From Saccharomonospora marina XMU15 (GTDB taxonomy: Bacteria; Actinomycetota; Actinomycetes; Mycobacteriales; Pseudonocardiaceae), in NCBI RefSeq assembly GCF_000244955.1, contig NZ_CM001439.1, forward strand, positions 2,322,628 to 2,386,627: DNA of 64,000 nucleotides, written 5' to 3'. Of this stretch, positions 47,947 to 56,389 are shown one piece after another. Positions within the stretch are counted from its first letter, which is position 1, and each line of letters opens with the position of its first letter. Below the pieces are notes generated by a model. It was not told the DNA's origin. It saw only the letters and a program-made list of their open reading frames with translations, and made no database searches. Made by a program: the position numbers and the translations under genes.

Positions 47947-49179
47947 CTACCGGGCACCCACCACCGTGGCGATGGCGTCCAGACCTCGTTCGAGGTCGGA
48001 CTCGCTGATCACCAGAGGCGGGGCCAGCCGCAGGGTGTGCCCGTGGGTCTCCTTGCACAGCACGCCGTGGCTCAGCAGCTTCTCGGCCGCAGACCTGCCG
48101 GTGAGGCCGCCGGGGTCGATGTCGATCCCGGCCCACAGGCCGCGCCCGCGTACCTCGGTCAGACCGTTGCCGAGGAGTTCGGAAAGCCGCGCGTGCAGCC
48201 GAGCCCCCAGCGCGGTCGAGCGCTGCTGGAACTCCCCGGTGGCCAGCAGCCGCACGACGGCCCTGCCCACCGCGCACGCGAGCGGGTTGCCACCGAACGT
48301 GGAGCCGTGCTCGCCGGGCCGCAGGATCCCGAGCACGTCGGCGCGGCCCACCACCGCGGACACCGGCACGATGCCGCCGCCGAGCGCCTTGCCCAGCGTG
48401 TACAGGTCCGCCCGCACCCGCTCGTGGTCCAGCGCCAGCACGGTGCCGGTCCTGGCGAGGCCGGACTGGATCTCGTCGGCGATGAACAGCGCACCCGCCT
48501 CGTCGCACAATCTGCGGACCTCGGTGAGGTAGCCGTCCGGGGGAACGACGACGCCCGCCTCGCCCTGTACGGGCTCGACGAGCACGGCGGCGGTGCGGTC
48601 GGTGATCGCCGCGGCGAGCGCCTCGGCATCGCCGTAGGGGACCACCACGAAGCCCGGCGTGAAGGGCCCGTAGTCGGCCCTGGCCACCTCGTCGGTGGAG
48701 AACGACACGATCGTGGTGGTGCGGCCGTGGAAGTTCCCCGCGGCGACCACGATCTGCGCTGTGCCGTCGGGGATGCCCTTCACCCGGTAGGCCCACTTGC
48801 GTGCCACCTTGATCGCCGACTCCACCGCCTCGGCGCCGGAGTTCATCGGCAGCACCAGCTCCGTGCCGGTCAGCTCGGCGAGTTCGCGGCAGAACAGGCC
48901 GAGCTGGTCGTGGTGAAACGCCCTAGACGTCAAGGTCACCCTGCCGAGCTGCTCGGTCGCGGCGGCGACGAGCGCGGGGTGGCGGTGCCCGAAGTTCAGT
49001 GCCGAGTAGCCGGAAAGGAAGTCGAGGTAGCGTTCGCCCTCCACGTCGGTCACCCACGCGCCCTCCGCCTGTGTGATCACCACTGGAAGCGGGTGGTAGT
49101 TGTGCGTGCTCCAGCGCTCGTCGAGCGCGATCAGCTCGGAGGAGGCCAGGTCCGTGGTGTCGTCGGCGAAGGTCGTCAT
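47947..49179 (-). CDS. rocD: Ornithine--oxo-acid transaminase
   Basis: A 410-residue class III PLP aminotransferase converting ornithine to glutamate semialdehyde in arginine catabolism. NYHPLPVVITQAEGAWVTDVEG, FLSGYSALNFGHRHP and the PLP-lysine motif YTLGKALGGGIVPVS match RocD; EIQSGLARTG holds the conserved Asp/Glu before the lysine. Start is ATG 49179. It is divergent from the S9 peptidase and no other arginine-catabolic gene is adjacent. Confidence 0.94.
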   Translation of the reverse strand: MTTFADDTTDLASSELIALDERWSTHNYHPLPVVITQAEGAWVTDVEGERYLDFLSGYSALNFGHRHPALVAAATEQLGRVTLTSRAFHHDQLGLFCRELAELTGTELVLPMNSGAEAVESAIKVARKWAYRVKGIPDGTAQIVVAAGNFHGRTTTIVSFSTDEVARADYGPFTPGFVVVPYGDAEALAAAITDRTAAVLVEPVQGEAGVVVPPDGYLTEVRRLCDEAGALFIADEIQSGLARTGTVLALDHERVRADLYTLGKALGGGIVPVSAVVGRADVLGILRPGEHGSTFGGNPLACAVGRAVVRLLATGEFQQRSTALGARLHARLSELLGNGLTEVRGRGLWAGIDIDPGGLTGRSAAEKLLSHGVLCKETHGHTLRLAPPLVISESDLERGLDAIATVVGAR

Positions 49180-49334
49180 GCGTTCAGCGTAGAGCGAACT
49201 CCCCGAACTGTTCATCCGCGATACCTTGCTGCGCATCGCTGTTCGTTGCGTTTCAACGACGCCTCGGTGCGCAATCATTGCGCACAGGGCGGGTGTTGGC
49301 GCGGGTCCCGTGGCGCATGCGAGAGTGGGCTCTC

Positions 49335-51443
49335 GTGACGGACGACCTTTCCTTCCTGCGCAGGCAGGCCCGTACCCAACGATTCACCCTCGGCGCTGCC
49401 AAGGAGTTCCTGGTCTCACCCGACGGTTCCCGGGTGCTGTTCCTGCGTGCGGAGTCGGGCACCGACCGGCGCAACAGCCTGTGGTCGCTCGACGTAGCCT
49501 CCGGCGAGGAGTCCAAGGTGGTGGACGCGGTCGCGCTGCTGCCAGGAGAGGAGCAGCTGCCGCCGGAGGAGCGGGCACGGCGGGAGCGGGCCAGGGAGAC
49601 CTCGGGCGGAGTGGTCGGCTACGCGGTGGATCAGGAGTTCACGGTCGCGACCTTCTCGCTGTCCGGCAAGCTCTACGCCGTCGAGTTGGCCACCGGGCAC
49701 ACTCGGCTGCTCGTCGAGGGCGCCGTTGTGGACCCGAGGCCGAACCCCACCGGCAGCCACGTCGCCTACGTCAGCGAGCGCAGGTTGCGAATTCTGGAGC
49801 TGGCCACCGGCTCCGACCGGGCGCTGGTGGAGGAGGATGGCGACGACATCGCCTGGGGCCTGGCGGAGTTCATCGCCGCGGAGGAACTCGGCAGGGTGCG
49901 TGGCTACTGGTGGGCTCCCGACGGCAGGAGCGTGCTGGTGGAGCGCAGCGACCGCTCCGCCGTGCCCCGCTGGACCATCGCCGATCCCGCCAACCCGGGT
50001 ACGCAGGCCACGACCGTCGCCTATCCGGCTGCCGGAACCACCAACGTCGACGTTTCGCTGTCCGTTGTGGACCTCGAAGGCAACCGCGTCGACGTCGAGG
50101 TGGGCGGCTGGGAGTATCTCGCGGCCGTGCACTGGTCAGCGGGCGGGGCGCCGCTGATCGCCGTGCAACCGCGCGACCAGCGCAAGCTCGAGATCTACGC
50201 TGTCGACCCCTGCGACGGGTCGACGCGGCTGCTGCACACCGACACCGACCCTGACTGGGTTGAGATCGTGCGCGGCGTTCCGGCGTGGACCAGCGACGGC
50301 AGGCTGGTGCACGTGAGTGCGGTCGACGACAGCTACCGGCTGCTCATCGACGGTACGCCGGTGACTCCACCCTCGCTGCAGGTACGCGCCGTGCTGCACG
50401 TCGGCGACGAGGTGCTGTTCAGCGCCTGCGAAGGTGACCCGACGCAGCTCCACGTCTACCGCACCAACGGTTCCGCGGTGGAGCGACTGTCCGAACAGCA
50501 GGGCGTGCACGTCGGTTCGGGAACCGCGGCTGTTACCGTGCTGTCGTCGTGGAGCCTCGACCGCAGTGGGCCCGAAGTCAGCGTGCTCGTCGACGGGAAG
50601 CCCGCGGCCGGAATCGCTTCGTACACAGTGGACCCCGGACTCACCCCGGAACCGAGGTTTCTCACCGTGGGCGAGCGAGAGTTGCGGGCAGCGCTCGTGC
50701 TGCCCACCGGACACCGGAAGGAGGACGGCCCGCTGCCGGTGCTGCTCGACCCCTACGGCGGGCCGCACGCTCAGCGGGTGCTGCGCAGCCGCAACGCCTT
50801 TCTCACTCCACAGTGGCTGGCCGACCAGGGTTTCGCCGTGCTGGTGGCCGACGGAAGGGGCACGCCTGGCAGGTGTCCGGCATGGGAGAAGGAGATCGCG
50901 GGCAAGCTGGCGGAGGTCACCCTCGCCGACCAGGTCGACGCGCTGCACGCGGTAGCGCGAGAACATCCGGGGCTGCTCGACCTCGGCCGGGTGGGCATCA
51001 GGGGCTGGTCCTACGGTGGCTATCTGTCCGCCCTGGCGGTGTTGCGCAGGCCGGATGTCTTCCACGCCGCCGTCGCTGGCGCACCGGTGACGGACTGGTC
51101 GCTGTACGACACGCACTACACCGAGCGCTACCTCGGCCACCCGGACCAGGACCCGGCCCGCTACGAGAGCAACTCGCTCATCGCCGACGCGCCGAACCTG
51201 CGGCGGGCGCTGCTGATCGTGCACGGACTGGCCGACGACAACGTGTTCGTCGCCCACTCGCTGCGGCTGTCGGCTGCGCTGCTGGCCGCGGGCAGGCAGC
51301 ACACCTTCCTGCCGCTGGCGGGTGCCACACACATGTCGCCGCAGGCGGAGGAGGTCGCCGAGAACCTGATGCTCACCCAAGTCGCGTGGTTGAAGCGAGA
51401 ACTGGCGGCCGCGTCGGGACAGGACGAGGAGGGCGCGAGGTGA
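49335..51443 (+). CDS. S9 family prolyl oligopeptidase / dipeptidyl peptidase IV-like
   Basis: A 702-residue serine peptidase without a signal peptide. Residues 1-440 form the beta-propeller with DPP-IV marks (DDIAWGLAEFIAAEELGRV and YWWAPDG). The catalytic domain follows: nucleophile in RGWSYGGYLSALAV, Asp in HGLADDNVF and His in GATHMSPQ; DPYGGPHAQRV precedes it. GTG 49335 is chosen, but an ATG at 49317 is in frame. The gene is joined by a GTGA overlap to the F420 oxidoreductase gene. Confidence 0.93.
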   Translation: MTDDLSFLRRQARTQRFTLGAAKEFLVSPDGSRVLFLRAESGTDRRNSLWSLDVASGEESKVVDAVALLPGEEQLPPEERARRERARETSGGVVGYAVDQEFTVATFSLSGKLYAVELATGHTRLLVEGAVVDPRPNPTGSHVAYVSERRLRILELATGSDRALVEEDGDDIAWGLAEFIAAEELGRVRGYWWAPDGRSVLVERSDRSAVPRWTIADPANPGTQATTVAYPAAGTTNVDVSLSVVDLEGNRVDVEVGGWEYLAAVHWSAGGAPLIAVQPRDQRKLEIYAVDPCDGSTRLLHTDTDPDWVEIVRGVPAWTSDGRLVHVSAVDDSYRLLIDGTPVTPPSLQVRAVLHVGDEVLFSACEGDPTQLHVYRTNGSAVERLSEQQGVHVGSGTAAVTVLSSWSLDRSGPEVSVLVDGKPAAGIASYTVDPGLTPEPRFLTVGERELRAALVLPTGHRKEDGPLPVLLDPYGGPHAQRVLRSRNAFLTPQWLADQGFAVLVADGRGTPGRCPAWEKEIAGKLAEVTLADQVDALHAVAREHPGLLDLGRVGIRGWSYGGYLSALAVLRRPDVFHAAVAGAPVTDWSLYDTHYTERYLGHPDQDPARYESNSLIADAPNLRRALLIVHGLADDNVFVAHSLRLSAALLAAGRQHTFLPLAGATHMSPQAEEVAENLMLTQVAWLKRELAAASGQDEEGAR

Positions 51444-52393
51444 CCGCTCGCTGGGGCCTGACGGTGCCGCTCACCGGTGTGCCGCTGCCCGCGCACCGGC
51501 AGCTCATCGAGCGGCTGCCCGACCTCGGCTACACCGACGTGTGGTCGGCGGAGACGGCGGGCACCGACGCGTTCTCCCCGCTGGTGCTGGCATCCCAGTG
51601 GGCGCCGACACTGCGCCTCGGCACCGCCGTCGTGCCGGTTTACACCCGCGGTCCCGGACTGCTCGCGATGAGCGCGGCGACGGTCGCCGAGTGCGCGCCG
51701 GGCAGGTTCGTGCTCGGCATCGGTGCGTCCTCCCCGGTCGTCGTCGGTCGCTGGAACGCCGCGGAGTTCACCCAGCCCTACGCCCGAGTGCGCGACACGT
51801 TACGGTTCCTGCGCTCCGCGCTGGCCGGGGAGAAGGTCAGCGCCGAGTACCCCACGTTCTCGGTGAGCAAGTTCCGACTGGAGCGTCCACCGAACCCGCC
51901 GCCGCCGATCATGCTGGCCGCGTTGCGCCCCGGGATGCTGCGGTTGGCGGCGACCGAGGCCGACGGCGCGATCACGAACTGGCTCTCGCCCGAGGACGTG
52001 CGGACGGTTCGCGCCGAGGTGGGTGCCGAAACCGAACTCGCCGCGAGGATCTTCGTGTGCCCCACCGAGGACGCCGAAGCGGCTCGCGGTCTCGGCCGGT
52101 TGCTCATCAGCAGCTACCTGACCGTGCCCGTGTACCGCGCGTTCCACGAGTGGCTGGGCAGGGCAGCTGCGCTTGAGCCGATGCAGCGCGCCTGGGCGGC
52201 GGGGGACCGCAAGCAGGCCAACGCGGCGATCCCTGACGAGGTGGTGGACGAGTTGATCGTGCACGGCAGCCCGCAGGCCTGCCGCGAGCGGCTGCGCTGC
52301 TACGTCGACAACGGCCTGACAACCCCGGTGATCGCGCTGCTGCCCACCGGAGGTGACCCGGTGGAGCAGGTGGAGGCGCTCGCGCCGCGCTAG
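51440..52393 (+). CDS. LLM-class F420-dependent oxidoreductase
   Basis: A 317-residue luciferase-like TIM-barrel enzyme using cofactor F420. Features are LPDLGYTDVWSAETAGTDAF at the N-terminus, RLGTAVVPVYTRGPGLLAM, RFVLGIGASSPVVV and the C-terminal GSPQACRERLRCYVDNG. The substrate is unknown. Its GTG overlaps the S9 peptidase stop by 4 bases (GTGA). Confidence 0.9.
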   Translation: MTARWGLTVPLTGVPLPAHRQLIERLPDLGYTDVWSAETAGTDAFSPLVLASQWAPTLRLGTAVVPVYTRGPGLLAMSAATVAECAPGRFVLGIGASSPVVVGRWNAAEFTQPYARVRDTLRFLRSALAGEKVSAEYPTFSVSKFRLERPPNPPPPIMLAALRPGMLRLAATEADGAITNWLSPEDVRTVRAEVGAETELAARIFVCPTEDAEAARGLGRLLISSYLTVPVYRAFHEWLGRAAALEPMQRAWAAGDRKQANAAIPDEVVDELIVHGSPQACRERLRCYVDNGLTTPVIALLPTGGDPVEQVEALAPR

Positions 52394-52402
52394 GGTGCGC
52401 GG

Positions 52403-53050
52403 GTGGACACGCGGCTGCTGCTTGAGGCGGTGACGGCGGAGTTCGCCGTCACCGCGGCGACGACACCGGGGTGGCCCGACCCGCATCCCGGTGGCGCCGC
52501 ACCGCTGGAGGAGGAGTACTCCCGCTGCCCGGACCCGGGCAAGTACCGCATCGTCCACGCCCGCGCGTGGGCGTGGACACGCGCACTGACCCGTGCGGGC
52601 CTGGCGACCGTGGAGGAAGTGGCCGAGCCCGGCGCTGCCTGGCGAGAAACCCCAAGCGTCACACCCGAGACCGCCATCCGGTTGCACCCGACCCGGGCAG
52701 GCGCGCTCTGCCTGCTGTTGGGATTCGCGAGCATGAGCGGCGTGCCCGACGCCGTCGCGATCATCGGCGCCGCAGAGCCTGCCGTCTACCTCGCGACCGT
52801 GCCCGACTGCGGCTGCGACGCGTGTGACAGCGGGTCGGACGATTTGCTGGAGCAGTTCGACGAACAGGTGCTCTCAGTGGTCGGCGGCGACTTCGTGCAC
52901 GTCACCACCAAGCGCGGCAGGGTCGTCGGGATGCGGTCGGGCTGGTCTGCCGAGCGCCGGGGCGACGTCAGGGATGTCGAGACCATCCTCGCCGACGCGC
53001 GTCGTGGCAGGTCGCGCTATCCCACCGTGCACGGGCCCGCCTGGTACTAG
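52403..53050 (+). CDS. Conserved hypothetical protein (possibly DUF6226)
   Basis: A 215-residue soluble protein. A conserved cysteine cluster, PDCGCDACDSGSDDLLEQFD (about residues 133-152), could bind a metal. Other segments are EEEYSRCPDPGKYRIV and RLHPTRAGALCLLLGF. I believe this is the family called DUF6226, from memory only. It begins 9 bases after the F420 oxidoreductase and its stop codon overlaps the convergent reductase gene by 4 bases. Confidence 0.72.
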   Translation: MDTRLLLEAVTAEFAVTAATTPGWPDPHPGGAAPLEEEYSRCPDPGKYRIVHARAWAWTRALTRAGLATVEEVAEPGAAWRETPSVTPETAIRLHPTRAGALCLLLGFASMSGVPDAVAIIGAAEPAVYLATVPDCGCDACDSGSDDLLEQFDEQVLSVVGGDFVHVTTKRGRVVGMRSGWSAERRGDVRDVETILADARRGRSRYPTVHGPAWY

Positions 53051-53424
53051 GCAGGGCTCAGGTGCAGGAAGTCGCTGACACCGATGAGCGCCAGTACCTG
53101 GCGTACCGGGGCCGGCATGGCCGATCGGGTCTCGTCGTGCACGAGCCTGGGGTCGGTGAGCCGCACGTCCTCGCCCCGGTTCCGCAGCTCGCAGCCACCG
53201 GTCGCGAGCACGTTCTTCACCCAGTCGGCGTCTGGCCCGTACGTCAGCGCGATCACGTAGTCGTCGCCAACGCGAAAGACATTGAGCGGAATGCGGTATC
53301 GACGACCTGACCTGCGGCCGGTGTGGGTGAGCATCGCGAAGCCCGGCAGCCGCGGCGCCACCAGTTTGGTGACGCGGTTGGTGGCGACCTTGTTGAACCG
53401 CGCCAGTCGCTTCGGAAGCACCAC
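53047..53424 (-). CDS. F420-dependent nitroreductase/quinone reductase family (Ddn-like)
   Basis: A 125-residue split-barrel protein. LTHTGRRSGRRYRIPLNVF, DDYVIALTYGPDADWVKN and GGCELRNRG match the deazaflavin-dependent nitroreductase (Ddn/DUF385) family, which reduces quinones or nitro compounds with reduced F420. It lies 16 bases downstream of the crcB-DUF190-crcB string in the same direction and may belong to that transcript. Confidence 0.9.
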   Translation of the reverse strand: MVLPKRLARFNKVATNRVTKLVAPRLPGFAMLTHTGRRSGRRYRIPLNVFRVGDDYVIALTYGPDADWVKNVLATGGCELRNRGEDVRLTDPRLVHDETRSAMPAPVRQVLALIGVSDFLHLSPA

Positions 53425-53440
53425 GACACCAGTGTGGCAC

Positions 53441-53818
53441 CTAGCGTGACCAGATGGCCATGGCGAGCACCAGGCCGGTTGCCGCGGCGCCGAACCCGGC
53501 GAGCACGGTGACGGCGACGTTGGCGACGGCGAAGAGCCGTGCCCGCTCGGTGAGCAGGCGGATCGTCTCGTAGCCGAAGGTGGAGAACGTGGTCAGCGAG
53601 CCGCACAGTCCCACGCCGAGCAGCGCCCGCACACTGTCCGGTTCGCCGCCCAGCAACGACCAGCCTGCCAGAAAGCCCAGCAGCGCCGAGCCCGTCACGT
53701 TCGCCAGTAACGTGCCCCACGGAAACGCCGAGGCGTGGGCACGCTGCACCCGGCGGTCGACGAGGTAGCGCAGCACGGCACCGGCCGCCCCGCCGAGCAG
53801 CACCAGGGCGAGTGTCAC
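53441..53818 (-). CDS. crcB: Fluoride efflux channel subunit CrcB/Fluc (second copy)
   Basis: A 125-residue membrane protein with four helices. [19 protein letters not shown] and [16 protein letters not shown] are the conserved Fluc pore regions, including the Asn and the Phe-box. Fluc channels are dual-topology dimers; in many actinobacteria two different CrcB proteins form a heterodimer. GTG 53818 overlaps the DUF190 stop by 4 bases. Confidence 0.94.
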   Translation of the reverse strand: MTLALVLLGGAAGAVLRYLVDRRVQRAHASAFPWGTLLANVTGSALLGFLAGWSLLGGEPDSVRALLGVGLCGSLTTFSTFGYETIRLLTERARLFAVANVAVTVLAGFGAAATGLVLAMAIWSR

Positions 53819-54156
53819 GGGTGTTGCCCGCCGGTGTACTGGATCATCTCGACCTCGTCGAGCGTTGCCAGCCCCTCCTCGACCAGTTCGTCCAACTGCG
53901 GCAGAAACGCGCGAACCCGCTCGGGCTCGTCCACGATGATCACAGCGACCGGTAGGTCCTCCGACAGCGACAGCAGCCTGCTCGTGTGGATCAGCGAGTT
54001 GGCGCCGTAGCCCTCGATGCCGCGCAGCACCGACGCCCCTGCCAACCCGGCTTCGCGGGCTCTGCGCACCACCTCGTGGTAGAGCGGCTGGTGGTGCCAG
54101 ACGTCGTCCTCACCGAGATAGATCGTCAGGCGCAGCCCACGGCCGGATTCTCGCAT
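53815..54156 (-). CDS. DUF190 family protein (PII-like)
   Basis: A 113-residue soluble protein. [33 protein letters not shown] and the segment [14 protein letters not shown] identify DUF190, which has a PII/GlnB-like ferredoxin fold. Its placement between two crcB genes suggests a regulator or accessory factor of the fluoride channel; direct evidence is lacking. GGGAGG precedes ATG 54156. It overlaps both neighbours by 1 and 4 bases. Confidence 0.9.
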   Translation of the reverse strand: MRESGRGLRLTIYLGEDDVWHHQPLYHEVVRRAREAGLAGASVLRGIEGYGANSLIHTSRLLSLSEDLPVAVIIVDEPERVRAFLPQLDELVEEGLATLDEVEMIQYTGGQHP

Positions 54157-54593
54157 CACGCACCTCCCGCTTGGCCGGCTCGCCGGATGACGGCCCTGGT
54201 TACCAGCATCCCAGCGGCTACCGCGAACAGCGAAGCGAGCACCGACCCCACGGCATAGCCGATGGCCAGCCCGGGGCGGCCCTGGAGCACCGAATACATC
54301 GCGTCCACCACGTAGGTGGAGAACGTGGTGAACCCGCCGAGCACGCCGATGCCGAGGAAGGGCCGCAGCAGCCGGTGTGGTTGCGCCAACTGCGAGATCA
54401 CGACCATCAGGACGCCGATGAGCAGGCAGCCGAGCACGTTGGCAAGCAGGGTGGACAGCGCCAGGTCGCCAGGCGGATGGGGCAACGCCACAGCGAGCCC
54501 GTATCTGGCGAGGCTGCCCAGCGCGCCGCCGACAGCGATGACGAGCAGTACGTCCCACTGACCCGCTCGTCGCATGCACCAATGATCGCTCAC
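54156..54593 (-). CDS. crcB: Fluoride efflux channel subunit CrcB/Fluc (first copy)
   Basis: A 145-residue four-helix membrane protein. [33 protein letters not shown] and [16 protein letters not shown] are Fluc motifs. It differs substantially from the downstream copy, so the two probably form a heteromeric channel. GTG 54593 is used; ATG 54575 is an alternative. Its stop and the DUF190 start share a base (TGATG). Confidence 0.93.
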   Translation of the reverse strand: MSDHWCMRRAGQWDVLLVIAVGGALGSLARYGLAVALPHPPGDLALSTLLANVLGCLLIGVLMVVISQLAQPHRLLRPFLGIGVLGGFTTFSTYVVDAMYSVLQGRPGLAIGYAVGSVLASLFAVAAGMLVTRAVIRRAGQAGGA

Positions 54594-54722
54594 GCGGCCA
54601 CTCGGACCGCTCGGGCCCACAGGGTGTACCACGCTGCGTGACCTCGTACTGCGGGGAGGGGTCGGCCGAGCCTCGCGAGCTCTGCCGCCTGACCAGCCAC
54701 GAAGCGAGACGGGGAACCTGCG

Positions 54723-54752
54723 TGTGAAGCCGCTACGACGACAAGGTAGGCT
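54723..54752 (+). promoter_or_regulatory. Candidate promoter of the tRNA-Pro gene
   Basis: TGTGAA (54723-54728) and TAGGCT (54747-54752) are separated by 18 bases and end 30 bases before the tRNA. They fit a sigA-type promoter loosely. Confidence 0.45.
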
Positions 54753-54782
54753 TTGGCCGTCACCTTGAAGCGAGGTGGCGGC

Positions 54783-54857
<75 letters not shown>

Positions 54858-54868
54858 GGTCGAAACAA

Positions 54869-54905
54869 AGCCCCTGATCCGGGGCAACATCCCAGGTCAG
54901 GGGCT
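54869..54905. terminator. Terminator between tRNA-Pro and integrase
   Basis: AGCCCCTGA (54869-54877) pairs with TCAGGGGCT (54897-54905), followed by CTT. It serves the tRNA transcript and probably the convergent element operon. Confidence 0.75.
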
Positions 54906-54939
54906 CTTCGCATGTCCGGCCGGTGATCACGGCCATGAT

Positions 54940-56160
54940 CTACACCGCCCTGAGCTTGGGACCACTTTGGGACCGGCGCAGGTAGTTGGTCAGCAGATCA
55001 CCAGCGCCCGTGATCGACTCATGGCCGGGGTGCAGGTACCGCTGCGTTGTGGTCAGCGACCCGTGTCCGGCGATCTTCCGCAGGTGATGCACGGGCACGC
55101 CCGCATCGGCCATCCACGTCAGGCCGGTATGCCGAAGGTCGTGCCGCCGGAGGTGCTCGTATCCGAGCTTGTTCACCACCTCATCCCAATGCGTGGCGTC
55201 CCGCAGGATGGCTGTGGTGATGCGACCGCCACGAGGGCCGGTGAACAGCCGCGCCATCGGATCGTCGCCGGCCTTGTCCAGGAGCTGCCGCACGAGCGGC
55301 CGGACCTCCTCGATCAACGGCACCACCCGAGCCCGCTTGCCCTTGGTGCCCTTGTCGATGAGCCCGCCCGGACCGGTCGTGGTCTGCCGACGGACGGTCC
55401 AGGTCCACGTGTCCGTGTCGATGTCACCGACCCGGCATCCGGACACCTCTCCGATCCGCGCCGCAGTGCAGGCGGCGAAGATCACCACGTGACCCCACCC
55501 GGGGTAGGGATTCCGGCCGAACTTGTCCGCCGAACGCGCCACCAGGGCATCGGCAAGCCGGATCAAGGTGTCCCAATCCGGCAAGGCCAGCGACCGAGGA
55601 TCGTTCAGTTCGTCCTCGGCCAGGCGGTACTCGTGCTGCCACCCGGTGACGCGAGCCGGGTTGCGGTCGATGAGCCCATCCCGCACAGCCTGCTCCATGA
55701 CCCGGACCAGCACCGCGATGGAGTTCTTCACCGTGGACTTGCTGCACCCATCCGCGATCCAGCCATGCACGGCGCGGTCCACGGACCCATTGGTGACCAT
55801 TCGCACGGCGATGTGTCCCAACGCCGGCACCACGCGCCGACGCCAGCCCGCCAGATACGGGTCCGAGGTCTTCGCCTCCAAGCCCCGGAGCGCGAGCGGC
55901 ATCACCGCCTCGCCGTACTCAGCCAGCGTCTGCGTCGCCGCAGCCGGGTCCACGCCTTGCCGAGCCAGCGCCCGAAGCCGTTCAATCCACTCCTCGGCAG
56001 CGTCCTGACTGTCGAACGTCTCCGACCGGGACCGCCGCTTGCGCGTGCCGGGATCGAACCACCGAACCCGAGCCCGGAACGCGTCGCCATCGGCCCCGGG
56101 GCGACGCTCGACATCGCAGGTGAGCTTGACGCCGATCGGGAGAGTGATCTTCTCGCCCAT
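54940..56160 (-). CDS. int: Tyrosine-type site-specific integrase
   Basis: A 406-residue phage-type recombinase that integrates and, with Xis, excises the element at tRNA-Pro. An N-terminal arm-binding region, a SAM-like core-binding domain (about 95-190) and the catalytic domain are present. Catalytic residues are Arg in CTAARIGEVSG, the H-x-x-R box HDLRHTGLTWMADAG, His in IAGHGSLTTT and the nucleophile Tyr in QRYLHPG. ATG 56160 overlaps the xis stop by one base (TAATG). The gene is last in the element operon and lies next to the attachment site. Confidence 0.95.
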   Translation of the reverse strand: MGEKITLPIGVKLTCDVERRPGADGDAFRARVRWFDPGTRKRRSRSETFDSQDAAEEWIERLRALARQGVDPAAATQTLAEYGEAVMPLALRGLEAKTSDPYLAGWRRRVVPALGHIAVRMVTNGSVDRAVHGWIADGCSKSTVKNSIAVLVRVMEQAVRDGLIDRNPARVTGWQHEYRLAEDELNDPRSLALPDWDTLIRLADALVARSADKFGRNPYPGWGHVVIFAACTAARIGEVSGCRVGDIDTDTWTWTVRRQTTTGPGGLIDKGTKGKRARVVPLIEEVRPLVRQLLDKAGDDPMARLFTGPRGGRITTAILRDATHWDEVVNKLGYEHLRRHDLRHTGLTWMADAGVPVHHLRKIAGHGSLTTTQRYLHPGHESITGAGDLLTNYLRRSQSGPKLRAV

Positions 56161-56375
56161 TACGCAGCCCTTTCCGGCTCGACACGGTGCCGCCGCAACC
56201 ACTGCTCGACATCGTGCGCGCTGTACATCGTCACGCGCGAGGTCATCCGCACGAACGGTGGTCCCTGCATCGGCTCGGCCGTCCGCCACCGGCGCAAGGT
56301 AGAACCGTCCACACCGAGCAAGCGAGCCAGCTCTTCGGTGGTATACCACTTACCGTCCAAAAACGACGGTTCCAT
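56160..56375 (-). CDS. xis: Excisionase / AlpA-like DNA-binding protein
   Basis: A 71-residue winged-helix protein. WYTTEELARLLGVDGSTLRRW at residues 10-30 is a MerR/AlpA-type helix-turn-helix, typical of AICE Xis proteins needed for excision. AAGGAG before ATG 56375 is an ideal ribosome-binding site. Coupled to the integrase by TAATG and preceded by the replication initiator at a distance of 14 bases. Confidence 0.9.
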   Translation of the reverse strand: MEPSFLDGKWYTTEELARLLGVDGSTLRRWRTAEPMQGPPFVRMTSRVTMYSAHDVEQWLRRHRVEPERAA

Positions 56376-56389
56376 CGTGTCTCCTTTCG

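Noticed and set aside
54594-54782. Fluoride riboswitch upstream of the crcB cluster
   Set aside because: No recognisable crcB RNA motif in the region before the first crcB start; a search with the Rfam crcB model would be decisive.
55982-56349. Longer integrase starting at 56349
   Set aside because: The additional 63 codons overlap xis completely and are Arg/Ala-rich shadow sequence; ATG 56160 has AAAGG upstream and gives the normal family N-terminus.
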